DNA from: SAR324 cluster bacterium
GTDB taxonomy: Bacteria; SAR324; NAC60-12
NCBI GenBank assembly: GCA_028822475.1
Contig: JAPKDT010000011.1
Span: 1 to 16,728, forward strand
Direction: 5' to 3'
Length of the DNA: 16,728 nt
This document shows, in pieces, positions 1 to 7,039 of the stretch. Under the pieces are notes generated by a model. The model had not been told where the DNA came from and did no database searches. It saw only the letters and a program-made list of their open reading frames with translations. The number at the start of each line of letters is the position of its first letter. The stretch's first letter is position 1. The position numbers and the translations under genes are program-made.

Positions 1-34
1 ATGATGTAATTTCCGTTCAGTATCCTGTCTGAAT

Positions 35-80
35 AAAAAAAGGCGAGTCGGCTCTAAGAGCTGGCCCGCCTTTTTTATTT
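35..80. terminator. Strong bidirectional Rho-independent terminator
   Basis: Positions 42-70 fold into a 13-bp stem with one A/C mismatch, two G/T wobbles and a TAA loop. The stem is flanked by a run of A on the left (35-41) and a T-rich run on the right (71-80), so it can end transcription on both strands. On the minus strand it lies about 75 nt downstream of the DksA-family gene and probably ends the whole minus-strand block. On the plus strand it could end a gene that lies left of the window. Confidence 0.88.
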
Positions 81-143
81 TTTAGCGTATTATTTGTGAA
101 TTATTTTTAAAGGTAGGATACTAAAGAGGTGATTTGTTCAGTA

Positions 144-500
144 TCACTTATTATCTTCTACTGCTTCCTGAGACTCTTTACAGGCAACGCAAAAAGTGGT
201 TACGGGGCGGATAAGTAAGCGTTCTTCACCAACTTCATTCCCGCATTCTTCGCAGTATCCAAATGTTTTGTTTTCTACGCGTTCCAGAGCCTCTTCAACC
301 TTGCTAAGCAGTTTTCGTTCACGGTCACGTATTCGTAAATTGTTGATGTGTTCCGTTTCCAGTGATGCACGATCATTAGGGTCAGGATAGAGAGTGCTCT
401 CTTCCTGCATGCCGTGTACAGTTTCTTCAGACTCGCCAAGTATTTCAGCCTGCATTTCTTCTAAACGTACTTTTATTTGTTCTAGTTGTGCTTCTTCCAT
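144..500 (-). CDS. dksA: DksA/TraR-family zinc-finger transcription regulator
   Basis: The 118-aa product belongs to the DksA/TraR family, whose members bind the RNA polymerase secondary channel and, with ppGpp, adjust transcription of stable RNA and amino-acid genes. The N-terminal half is charged and should form the coiled coil. The acidic-tip motif DxxDxA is present as D40-PN-D43-R-A45. A C4 zinc finger follows with C83, C86, C104 and C107, spaced C-x2-C-x17-C-x2-C. At 118 aa it is shorter than E. coli DksA (151 aa), as is common outside gammaproteobacteria. The ATG start is preceded by two AGGA boxes, the upstream one well spaced. It lies 114 nt downstream of lptE and ahead of the terminator at 35-80, and may have its own promoter at 556-584. 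The family is certain; true DksA versus a paralogue is not decidable here. Confidence 0.9.
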   Translation of the reverse strand: MEEAQLEQIKVRLEEMQAEILGESEETVHGMQEESTLYPDPNDRASLETEHINNLRIRDRERKLLSKVEEALERVENKTFGYCEECGNEVGEERLLIRPVTTFCVACKESQEAVEDNK

Positions 501-555
501 TCCTAATTCCTAAAGAGAAAACTCTTGTGTGAAATACTTGTAAAATTGACTATTT

Positions 556-584
556 ATTATAAATTATTTGCAAAGATAAGGGAA
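556..584 (-). promoter_or_regulatory. Candidate sigma-70 promoter for the DksA-family gene
   Basis: Read on the minus strand, positions 561-556 give a perfect TATAAT. A weak -35 element, TTCCCT at 584-579 (3 of 6 consensus bases), lies 17 nt upstream. Transcription would start near 549, giving a leader of about 50 nt that includes the AGGA ribosome-binding sites. The surrounding DNA is AT-rich, so a chance match is possible. Confidence 0.35.
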
Positions 585-614
585 GTATTTACTGCATATG
601 TTTGTCTCATAAAC

Positions 615-1181
615 TTAAAAAGTAGTAAAGAGACGCTCATATATTTTAGCAGCAAAAAGCTTGATCAATTCACGTATACTTCCTGAAAGAGAAAAACTGG
701 AAACAGAGTTTGTTTCATTCTCGTCCGACTCAGTAAGTTTAACTTCGAGCGCGGATTCCTCCCAGACTTTTCTGCCTGTTCGCCTGTCTTCTAAAAAAAC
801 CTGCCCTTGAATTATCCCCTTAACTCCTGATGATATTTGTTCCTTGCTCAAACCTGATGAACTCGTTTTCAAGTTGAGCAGTGTAATATTTAACTGGAGG
901 TCCGCAATTCCCGCAGGAGTGATTCTCACCGAACTGTTTGAACGCAACAAGAGATTGAACTGCTCGGACAAATCGGTTTCAAGTCCTGCTTTAAAGGTTT
1001 GATTTTGGATAGGAAGCAGTGCGATGGTTTTTGCTTCATTTGGTAAGATCGGATTGCTGCCTTCAATTACATAACCGCATCCGGACAAGAAAACACAGAG
1101 TATAATTCCCAAAAATAAACATAGAGAGATAACACCCTTTTTAATATAAATTTCTGCTGCTAAAATTGTTATATTTTGCAA
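615..1181 (-). CDS. lptE: LptE-like LPS-assembly lipoprotein
   Basis: The 188-aa product resembles LptE, the outer-membrane lipoprotein that plugs LptD and helps insert LPS into the outer leaflet. A hydrophobic signal segment (about residues 17-31) ends in the lipobox L-S-G-C, making Cys35 the probable lipidation site. It is followed at once by the family-typical CGY and then by the strand IALLPIQNQTF, which matches the LptE 'N-x-T' pattern. A region resembling LptE helices and strands follows, including ADLQLNITL. The start is uncertain. No in-frame ATG exists; the listed start is TTG, an ATT lies just before it, and an out-of-frame ATG lies at about 1189. The gene follows the FIST gene in the same direction across a 320-bp gap and precedes the DksA-family gene. 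Membership of a related lipoprotein family is possible because sequence conservation is low. Confidence 0.72.
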   Translation of the reverse strand: MQNITILAAEIYIKKGVISLCLFLGIILCVFLSGCGYVIEGSNPILPNEAKTIALLPIQNQTFKAGLETDLSEQFNLLLRSNSSVRITPAGIADLQLNITLLNLKTSSSGLSKEQISSGVKGIIQGQVFLEDRRTGRKVWEESALEVKLTESDENETNSVSSFSLSGSIRELIKLFAAKIYERLFTTF

Positions 1182-1217
1182 AATATGCCATTGAATAAAT
1201 TATTCCTAGTTTTGTTA

Positions 1218-1240
1218 CCAGCATCCAGCATCAAGCAGCA
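1218..1240. repeat. Short imperfect CAGCATC direct repeats
   Basis: Two copies of CCAGCAT in tandem are followed by diverged copies (CAAGCAGCA). Runs of this sort, built from CAGCATC and its variants, are scattered through intergenic DNA of many bacterial genomes. That statement is from general knowledge; only this single cluster can be seen here. Confidence 0.45.
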
Positions 1241-1298
1241 CTGTTTGTCTGTCATGGTTTGAATCTGAATTTCTATTTTATTATTATGATACATCTGC

Positions 1299-1321
1299 AA
1301 AAAGTCAAAAAGTCAAAAAGT
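1299..1321. repeat. Tandem repeat, 8-nt unit AAAAAGTC x 3
   Basis: Two perfect copies of AAAAAGTC are followed by a third copy lacking the final C. The array spans 23 nt and sits just before the larger inverted repeat at 1334-1414. It has no coding role and is a candidate slippage site. Confidence 0.7.
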
Positions 1322-1333
1322 TTACAGAAGATG

Positions 1334-1414
1334 TTTAACCACAGAGTTATAGAGAACACAGAAAATAGATTTTGTTTTTTCTCTCTGAGACCTCAGTGGC
1401 TCATGGTGAATTTT
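1334..1414. repeat. Degenerate 'ACCACAGAG' dispersed palindromic repeat
   Basis: The left arm starts TTAACCACAGAG and continues with AGAACACAGA. The right arm contains TTCTCTCTGAG, CTCAGTGGCTC and ATGGTGAAT, an imperfect reverse complement of the left. This is the pattern of a dispersed element known from many bacterial genomes that is often mis-translated as 'NHR-ENTE' proteins. The plus-strand frame here reads NHRVIENTENR, which fits. The element looks old and mutated. It carries no gene. Confidence 0.6.
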
Positions 1415-1501
1415 ATACATTTCAGTACTTTTTTCAATTTCATCATTGATGTCGGAGTCTTTGTAATTATAGCTGGATTCAGCGCATTTCAGTCAACAAA
1501 T

Positions 1502-2677
1502 TTAGAGATAAACCAAAACGAGTACACCGGTGTAAGTATATAACTGCACTCCCTGTGGCATCTGAGCCAGTTCGTATGCACCAAAAAAACCTATTAGAGG
1601 AAACTCTCCAAGTATTTCCCGGATTAACTGCGTATCCACATTTGAGCGTCCATAAAGTGCTTCACCGCGGGAGGAGCAGTTGAAATACATTCCAAAAGTC
1701 GGGCTGCCTGAATTTTGTTTTTTTAAACGCAGGAGCATTTCTCTTAAGTCATCTTCTGCGGTTTTAGGACTGCGATAGGCAAAAGAAAGAACTCCGCCCT
1801 GATGTACAATTTCTGCTGTAGTGATGCCCTGTGTAGCCAGATCAATTCCGGTCACATGACGTGCCAGTGCGCCTTCACCGTTGAAAACAGGTTGTTCCGG
1901 ATCAAGTGGAAAACTAAGCAGTAGTTGCTGAGTTGCTTCCTCCATATCCTTAAAATCCAACTCTTTTGCAATTTCGGTAAAGACTTCCAAAGCAGGAATA
2001 CCATCAAGAGAAAGGATGAGATCGTCTTTAACTTCAGTGACAAACATGGGTTCACCCAGGGTTGCACAGGACTGCGTTACGCCTGCATGAAACTCTGGAA
2101 CTCGCTCAAAAGCCAGACCTGCCGCACCATTGAGGGTGACAATATCAGGACCAAATTGAATCGAAGTTTCCTGACTGCCGTCATTACAGGAGCCTGCCCC
2201 AAAAACAGCAGTTTTGTTGTTGAGGAAATTAAACATGTTGATGAAGTTGTGAGGCTGGTGCTGAAAAACATCCGGAAAGAAGAAAAAGAGGGGTTGTTCT
2301 TCAGAGAAGTCATTGAGAGCTTCACTCAGTTGTTGAGTAACTCCGGCGCTGTACTCGAGTTCCTGATATTTAGCTAATGCGAGTGGACGTATTTCAGGAG
2401 TATAACCCGCCATTAATACCAATCCAGGACCGTTTGTGATTTCTTCTTCATGCGAAATCACTCCCATTCCGCTGCAACCGGTGATGCATTCACATTGTGT
2501 TTTTTCCAGGATCAGTTCGTGTAAACGTCCTGCATGAACAAAATGCTCCTCGGTAAAAAAAATTAGCACCCAGTTCACTTCCGGAAGCTGTGCCTCTGTG
2601 ACCGCGGAATTGATTACTTCTGCGATCGCAAGATCCGGATCAGTTTCTTTTGAAAGACCTACTCCTACACGGTTCAC
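1502..2677 (-). CDS. FIST N/C domain protein
   Basis: The 391-aa product has the layout of FIST proteins: a FIST_N region (roughly residues 30-225, including ITGCSGMGVIS and the segment AVFGAGSCNDGS) followed by FIST_C (roughly 235-375, including FNCSSRGEALYG and PLIGFFGAYELA). FIST domains are predicted small-ligand (amino-acid-like) sensor modules and are often linked to chemotaxis or two-component signalling. There is no signal peptide or membrane segment, so it should be cytoplasmic. The start is GTG with no clear Shine-Dalgarno sequence; the stop is TAA. No kinase, methyl-accepting protein or cyclase gene lies next to it, so its signalling partner is unknown. The nearest genes are lptE downstream and miaB far upstream. 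The domain call is solid; the ligand and output are not known. Confidence 0.85.
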   Translation of the reverse strand: MNRVGVGLSKETDPDLAIAEVINSAVTEAQLPEVNWVLIFFTEEHFVHAGRLHELILEKTQCECITGCSGMGVISHEEEITNGPGLVLMAGYTPEIRPLALAKYQELEYSAGVTQQLSEALNDFSEEQPLFFFFPDVFQHQPHNFINMFNFLNNKTAVFGAGSCNDGSQETSIQFGPDIVTLNGAAGLAFERVPEFHAGVTQSCATLGEPMFVTEVKDDLILSLDGIPALEVFTEIAKELDFKDMEEATQQLLLSFPLDPEQPVFNGEGALARHVTGIDLATQGITTAEIVHQGGVLSFAYRSPKTAEDDLREMLLRLKKQNSGSPTFGMYFNCSSRGEALYGRSNVDTQLIREILGEFPLIGFFGAYELAQMPQGVQLYTYTGVLVLVYL

Positions 2678-3174
2678 AACTACTCACAAATAGCAGGTTA
2701 AAAAAACATGGCATCCGGATTGCTCTGTTGGATAATACCCAAATCTATTCAAAACGGATAATTACTGTTAGAATTAAATTATAGAAAAAAGTCTGCCTTA
2801 AGCGCAGCAAAATCACAAGATGACTCACTGGGCGAACTTCATCCTATGCAAAATCAAAAAAATATTTCCTGCTTTGAAAAGATAGTTTCAGGACGTATAT
2901 TATTATTTCAGGCAATTATTTTGACGATAACGGTATTTGTCTTCGTCAGTTGCGCCAAAAATGTTTGGAAAAATAGTGGGGACAGTTGCATTCAACTTTC
3001 CGAAAAACCACCTTTACGTCGTGTGATAAATTACACCGATCATGATTTGTGCGGTCGTAAGCTGTCACCGCGTATTGCGCCAAACCCTCAGACACGTACT
3101 CATACCGAACAGGACTAGGTACGCTCATCATTCTCTAATCTTACAATTAAAAATGCGGCAGGCATTTAAGGAGA
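2678..3174. other. Intergenic stretch between miaB and the FIST gene
   Basis: About 500 bp separate the end of miaB from the start of the FIST gene. The only candidate gene is the 90-codon plus-strand frame at 2846-3118, listed separately. A perfect dyad ATCCGGAT lies at 2713-2720, about 35 nt upstream of the FIST start, and could be an operator, but this is weak. A small 6-bp hairpin at 3151-3167 (AAATGC/GCATTT) lies just past the miaB stop; it lacks a convincing U-tract. No RNA gene was recognised. Confidence 0.5.
2846..3118 (+). CDS. Possible small lipoprotein, 90 aa
   Basis: This is an uncertain gene. The frame starts with ATG and encodes a basic N-terminus, a hydrophobic stretch (about residues 18-34) and a lipobox-like F-V-S-C with Cys36, followed by a polar, proline-containing tail. 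That arrangement is what a small exported lipoprotein would look like. Against it: phenylalanine at lipobox position -3 is unusual, no Shine-Dalgarno sequence precedes the ATG, the frame is isolated and opposite in strand to both neighbours, and I recognise no family. It may be a chance frame in AT-rich DNA or a gene remnant. Confidence 0.3.
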   Translation: MQNQKNISCFEKIVSGRILLFQAIILTITVFVFVSCAKNVWKNSGDSCIQLSEKPPLRRVINYTDHDLCGRKLSPRIAPNPQTRTHTEQD

Positions 3175-4545
3175 TTATTTTGAAACAGGGCTTGTGGAAA
3201 GTGGTTCTCCAATCAGGGAATTTGGATTTGCGCCTGTGATACGTACCGACAAAAGCTCGCCTGCTTTTGTTCCACAGTCTTTAATAGACACTGAGTGGTA
3301 GCCACGTGTACGGCCGGTTGCGTTGTTTTCCTTACGGTGATGTTTCCCTTCAATCAGCACTTCTTGAAGTGAACCTATCAAGGCTGCATTTTTTTCCTGA
3401 ATGATTTTCCCCTGTGTTTCTAGCAGTTTCTGCAGCCGTTCTGATTTAACGTTTTCTGCTAAATGTTCTGGATATTCCGCTGCACGTGTTCCTGGACGAG
3501 CAGAGTATTTAAAAGAGTAAATCAAATCGAAACGCACATTACGCACTGCCTCCATAGTCATTTCGAACTCTTCCTCAGTCTCACCTGGAAAACCTACGAT
3601 CAAATCAGTTGAGAGAGTGGCCTGCGGAAGTCGTTCGCGGAGCATGGCGACTTTTTCATAAAAAGTGTCCATCGTGTACCAGCGTCTCATTCTGCGTAGA
3701 ATTCGGTCGGATCCGGACTGTAGCGGTAAGTGCATTTGCTCACAAAGTGAAGGCAAAGTTACGAATGCATCAGCCAATTCTGCATGAAAATCTTTTGGAT
3801 GAGGCGAAATAAAACGCAGGCGCTCCAGGTTCTCAAGTTCGTCAAGGCGTCGTAAAAGTTCCACAAAATCGGTGCCGTTGGCTTTGTATGAATTTACATT
3901 TTGTCCCAGCAGACATATTTCCCTTGTTCCTGCAGAAATGAGCCGCTGAGCTTCCGCGATGATGTGTTCCGGCTCACGGCTGACTTCCACTCCCCTTGTA
4001 AAAGGTACTACACAAAAAGAGCAGTGATTATTGCAGCCCTTCGTGATTGCTATTTGTGCTTTGACACCGAATTTTTTAGATTGCTGAAAAGTATAATCTG
4101 GAATAAAGTTACGTACTTTTTGGCGTGCATGACGTTCAGTCCGCGATAGTTTCTCCCCCTTAGCGACCTTGTTCAGTATCTCTGGAAGTTCAAACAAATT
4201 GTCTGTTCCAAAGACAAAATCAACGTTATTCGCCCGTCGTAAAATGGCCTTTCCTTCCTGCTGTGCAACACAGCCTCCGACGCCTATTTTCAAATCTGGA
4301 TTTGCCGACTTGAGATCCCTGAGACGTCCCAACTCACTATAGACCTTGTTTTCAGCTTTTTCACGAATAGAGCAGGTATTAAGAATAATTAAATCCGCCT
4401 CGTCCTGGCAATCTGTTGGGCTGTAATTTTCGTGCCTCAATACTTCCAGCATTTTATCGGTATCATATTCATTCATTTGACAACCAAAAGTCTGAATGTG
4501 GACCTTCTTCACAGTCTCCGCGTTTTTGGAATGTTCTTTCATCAT
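3175..4545 (-). CDS. miaB: tRNA-2-methylthio-N6-dimethylallyladenosine synthase MiaB
   Basis: The 456-aa radical-SAM methylthiotransferase converts i6A37 to ms2i6A37 in tRNAs reading UNN codons. The N-terminal UPF0004 domain has the three cysteines of the auxiliary Fe-S cluster: C22 (FGCQMN), C58 (NTCSIREKAENKV) and C92 (GGCVAQQEG). The radical-SAM cluster ligands are C171, C175 and C178 in CNNHCSFC, followed by VVPFTRG. A TRAM-like RNA-binding region lies at the C-terminus (about residues 390-450, with the GRTRGYHSV segment). The NTCSIR and VVPFTRG wording favours MiaB over MtaB or RimO. Length is normal for the family. The start is a double ATG without a clear ribosome-binding site. It lies downstream of miaA on the same strand, separated from it by the 130-aa unknown gene, so the two enzymes of one pathway sit close together. 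Confidence 0.96.
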   Translation of the reverse strand: MMKEHSKNAETVKKVHIQTFGCQMNEYDTDKMLEVLRHENYSPTDCQDEADLIILNTCSIREKAENKVYSELGRLRDLKSANPDLKIGVGGCVAQQEGKAILRRANNVDFVFGTDNLFELPEILNKVAKGEKLSRTERHARQKVRNFIPDYTFQQSKKFGVKAQIAITKGCNNHCSFCVVPFTRGVEVSREPEHIIAEAQRLISAGTREICLLGQNVNSYKANGTDFVELLRRLDELENLERLRFISPHPKDFHAELADAFVTLPSLCEQMHLPLQSGSDRILRRMRRWYTMDTFYEKVAMLRERLPQATLSTDLIVGFPGETEEEFEMTMEAVRNVRFDLIYSFKYSARPGTRAAEYPEHLAENVKSERLQKLLETQGKIIQEKNAALIGSLQEVLIEGKHHRKENNATGRTRGYHSVSIKDCGTKAGELLSVRITGANPNSLIGEPLSTSPVSK

Positions 4546-4803
4546 AGTTTTTTCAGAACGGATTTGGTTGATTTCGAATGTAATGTTAATTCCTAAATAA
4601 TTAATCCAGTACTAGGTCATATCTCGTGTTGCAAATATTTCGAGTAATTCCCAACCGCTGCTAGAGCGGAGTAGAAACATGAAATTTAGAATAGTTTCAT
4701 CTTCGACTCTCTTTTGGCTACGCTCAAGAACCACTTTTAGGCAACTGATTACATGTACAGTTTAATGCAGACGTTTTTTTAGTTTGAAGCAAAGTGTCTT
4801 AAA

Positions 4804-5196
4804 TTATGCAGAAACAGCTTCCAACTGAGACAGTCCAAGTTCTTCAGCGCAGATTACCTGTGCGACACTGCGGATATCTTTCGGAAACTCCACATAATAA
4901 TCCTGACCGTTTCTTGACCACAATGTTTCCTCCAACTGCATACCATGGGCAGTGGGTTTGACAAATTCAAACCACTCACTTTGGTAAAGTACTTCAAAAA
5001 GTTCTGCCAGATATTGTTTGCCATTTTCTGCGGAAAAAGCCATTTTAGGATTTTTGCGGACAGCATCTTTGCTGCCGGAGTTAAAGGTCATGCGGAAATC
5101 AAATTTGCCCCATTGAAAATGTACATACTGGATTTTTGCGCCAGTCTCAGTTTTGAAGATGTGGTAATTTTGATGATCAACCGAATATTGTCTCAC
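4804..5196 (-). CDS. Uncharacterised 130-aa protein between miaA and miaB
   Basis: I do not recognise this protein. It is soluble, with no signal peptide or membrane segment, and is rich in aromatic residues in its first half (FQWGKFDFRMTF). A mixed alpha/beta fold seems likely: strands in residues 10-40, a helix around 58-75 (GKQYLAELFEVLYQ), more strands near 75-105, and a C-terminal helix around 108-126. The start is GTG, supported by a good Shine-Dalgarno sequence AAGGAG about 6 nt upstream, which is one of the few strong ones in the window. It begins 69 nt after miaA ends and is followed by a 258-bp gap before miaB, so it is probably co-transcribed with miaA. No catalytic motif or metal-binding cluster is apparent. 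Confidence 0.75.
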   Translation of the reverse strand: MRQYSVDHQNYHIFKTETGAKIQYVHFQWGKFDFRMTFNSGSKDAVRKNPKMAFSAENGKQYLAELFEVLYQSEWFEFVKPTAHGMQLEETLWSRNGQDYYVEFPKDIRSVAQVICAEELGLSQLEAVSA

Positions 5197-5265
5197 GTAG
5201 TCTCCTTTTGTTTTTTTGTGAATTCGAAGGCGAAATTATCACCCTTATTTTCTCCTATAAAGCAG

Positions 5266-6186
5266 CTATTTTTCAAGGTAAACTTTTATTTTGTCCAAGA
5301 TTGCAGCCTCATCGTCGGGTTGATACCATGCGATTTTTGCTTCTCTTCTGAACCATGTCATTTGCCTTTTTGCATATTGACGAGTACGTTGCTGAATATT
5401 TTTGACAAGCGCTTCCCAGTTCAGCTTGTCTTGAAGATGTTCCACAATTTCCCGATAACCAATCGCCTGCAGAGGTTTTAAATCAGGAGCATATGATTCC
5501 AACAGCATTTCAACTTCTTCGATCCAGCCAGATTTCAGCATTTTACAGGTACGTTGATTTATCCGCTCATAGAGCACGCTTCGTTCCCATTCATAAGCGA
5601 CTGCAAGCACAGGATAGCGTGCTTCCGCAAACGGCTGCTGTTGCTGAAAATCGACTATGCTGGTTCCGGTGGCCAGTACAACTTCCAGACTGCGCATAAT
5701 TCGCGAGGTATCATTTGGATGCAGCCTCTTTGCCGTTTGCGGATCATGTTTTTGCAACTGTTCCCAGCAATATGAGGTGCCGTGTTCTTTCTGCAGGTTG
5801 ATAAGCTCCTGCCGTATTTTTTCCGGAATCTCCGGAATGTTACTGATTCCGTACATCAACGCACGGTAATACAAGCCCGTACCACCGACCAAAATAGGCA
5901 GGTGCCCACGCTGCTGAATTTGCCGAATTATCTTGGAAGTATCACGTTCGTATTTTCCTGCTGAATAATTTCCGTCCGGATCTATCAGATCCAGTTGATG
6001 GTGCGGGACCAGTTTTTGTTCTGATATTGTTGGTTTGGCTGTGCCTATATCAAACTGACGATAAACCTGCATAGAATCTGAGCAAATTAATTCACCGTCA
6101 AATTTCTGTGCCAGACGCAGCGCCAAATCACTCTTACCGCTTGCCGTGGGTCCGGCCACTACAACAATTCCTGAAGAATTTTTCAT
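5266..6186 (-). CDS. miaA: tRNA dimethylallyltransferase MiaA
   Basis: The 306-aa enzyme transfers the dimethylallyl group of DMAPP to N6 of A37 in tRNAs that read codons starting with U, making the substrate for MiaB. The P-loop is GPTASGKS (residues 12-19). DSMQVYR (37-43) is the family motif holding the catalytic aspartate, GTAKPT follows at 48-53, and the GGTGLYYRAL motif is at 101-110. The C-terminal TRQYAKRQMTWFRRE (268-282) is the conserved tRNA-contacting segment. Length is standard. The ATG start has no clear ribosome-binding site. It lies 103 nt downstream of the DUF4416 gene and 69 nt upstream of the 130-aa gene, all on the minus strand. No hfq follows it, unlike in enterobacteria. 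Confidence 0.97.
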   Translation of the reverse strand: MKNSSGIVVVAGPTASGKSDLALRLAQKFDGELICSDSMQVYRQFDIGTAKPTISEQKLVPHHQLDLIDPDGNYSAGKYERDTSKIIRQIQQRGHLPILVGGTGLYYRALMYGISNIPEIPEKIRQELINLQKEHGTSYCWEQLQKHDPQTAKRLHPNDTSRIMRSLEVVLATGTSIVDFQQQQPFAEARYPVLAVAYEWERSVLYERINQRTCKMLKSGWIEEVEMLLESYAPDLKPLQAIGYREIVEHLQDKLNWEALVKNIQQRTRQYAKRQMTWFRREAKIAWYQPDDEAAILDKIKVYLEK

Positions 6187-6289
6187 TGATGATTAATTTG
6201 CTGTTGCAAAACTGACAAAACTGAAAAGTATTTTTGCAGATTGCCAACAACATAATTGACGTTTTTTGCTGGAAGACAGGATTTACACT

Positions 6290-6820
6290 TCATGATGCTC
6301 TTTGTTGAGATTTTATTTCTGCTTTATATTCTGCACGTACTTGCATAAAAAAATCATCGTAACGCCCGTCCTTTAAATCAGGAAAGGTCCAGGCTAATTC
6401 ACGATATCCTCCTCTTTCTTTGAGCAAAACAAGATCCGCCCAAATTCCGTCCCTCAGGTATATTTTTTGAGGACCTTCTTTTCCGGAAAGTAAAACTACA
6501 CGGTGAAAATCAAGATAACCCGGATCAAGATTAATTCTTCTTTTGCCGTCAAGACTCAGGCGTTTTTCAATTTCCTGGGTCTTGAGTTTCCATTCAACAG
6601 CGGACTCGAGGCTTTGCAGACCCTCTATGCTTAAGAAACAGCGTTTCAGTTCACTGCCCATTTCATCCGCATAATAATCCGTTTTGTTAAACGGGAATTC
6701 ATCGGACTGTTGCTGAATGATCCAATCCTGACCACGCATCTGTAGCTTGGCCTGCTCCAGCCATTGTGGATCGGCATACAAGGCGCCTATGATCAGTTTT
6801 GCAAAATATTGAATCTTCAA
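6290..6820 (-). CDS. DUF4416 family protein
   Basis: The 176-aa product matches the pattern of DUF4416 proteins, a family of unknown function that is often mislabelled 'GTP-binding protein'. Visible hallmarks are KLIIGALYAD near the N-terminus, NKTDYYADEMG (45-55), RINLDPGYL (95-103), IYLRDGIWADLVL (120-132) and WTFPDL (144-149). No nucleotide-binding P-loop is present, so a GTPase label would be unsupported. The protein is soluble. The listed start is TTG; it is supported by the usual distance from the N-terminus to the KLIIGALY motif, but the frame stays open upstream with no ATG and there is no Shine-Dalgarno sequence. It is the first gene of the minus-strand block leading into miaA. DUF4416 genes are mainly known from deltaproteobacterial and related genomes, which is part of why I suspect such a source. 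Confidence 0.85.
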   Translation of the reverse strand: MKIQYFAKLIIGALYADPQWLEQAKLQMRGQDWIIQQQSDEFPFNKTDYYADEMGSELKRCFLSIEGLQSLESAVEWKLKTQEIEKRLSLDGKRRINLDPGYLDFHRVVLLSGKEGPQKIYLRDGIWADLVLLKERGGYRELAWTFPDLKDGRYDDFFMQVRAEYKAEIKSQQRAS

Positions 6821-6963
6821 TGTTGGTTTTAGCTTTGTGTTTATCTGCCTGCATTTTAACTGAAACAGAAGAACTATGCCACTTTTAAGCGTGTCCTGGT
6901 TTGGGCTGAAAGTCCTGTCTGCTGCGAATTATTTTGTATCAACAGTCACTAAAAGTACACGGA

Positions 6964-6992
6964 TTGGATTGAGCAATCTTTCATTTTATGAT
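6964..6992 (+). promoter_or_regulatory. Candidate sigma-70 promoter for the hydrolase operon
   Basis: TTGGAT at 6964-6969 and TATGAT at 6987-6992 are separated by 17 nt. The -10 element matches 5 of 6 consensus bases and the -35 element matches 3 of 6. It lies in the divergent gap between the DUF4416 gene and the first hydrolase gene and would give a leader of about 40 nt. It was found by eye, so a chance match remains possible. Confidence 0.4.
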
Positions 6993-7039
6993 CTGATGGT
7001 GACGGAATAAAACAACTCAACCAAGCAGAATTTTTATAA

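Larger units (their letters stand above)
1182..1501. other. Gene-free gap with degenerate repeats
   Basis: This 320-bp stretch separates the FIST gene from lptE. It contains three separate repeat-like elements (1218-1240, 1299-1321 and 1334-1414). A plus-strand frame is open from 1259 to 1543, but it runs through the repeats and overlaps the end of the FIST gene on the other strand, so I do not regard it as a gene. No convincing terminator was seen for the FIST gene. Confidence 0.6.

Noticed and set aside
1259..1543. 94-codon plus-strand frame
   Set aside because: It runs through three repeat elements, overlaps the end of the FIST gene antisense, and its NHR-ENTE stretch is the known false translation of the dispersed ACCACAGAG repeat.
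1925..2377. 150-codon plus-strand frame
   Set aside because: It lies wholly antisense within the FIST gene, whose minus-strand product has clear family motifs. It is a shadow frame.
3151..3182. Hairpin and AAGGAG box just past the miaB stop
   Set aside because: The 6-bp hairpin has no U-tract in the miaB direction, and the AAGGAG box precedes only a TTG-started frame of about 20 codons running antisense into miaB.
4945..5481. 178-codon plus-strand frame
   Set aside because: It is antisense to the end of miaA and to the 130-aa gene, and shows only the hydrophobic, phenylalanine-rich composition typical of antisense frames in AT-rich DNA.
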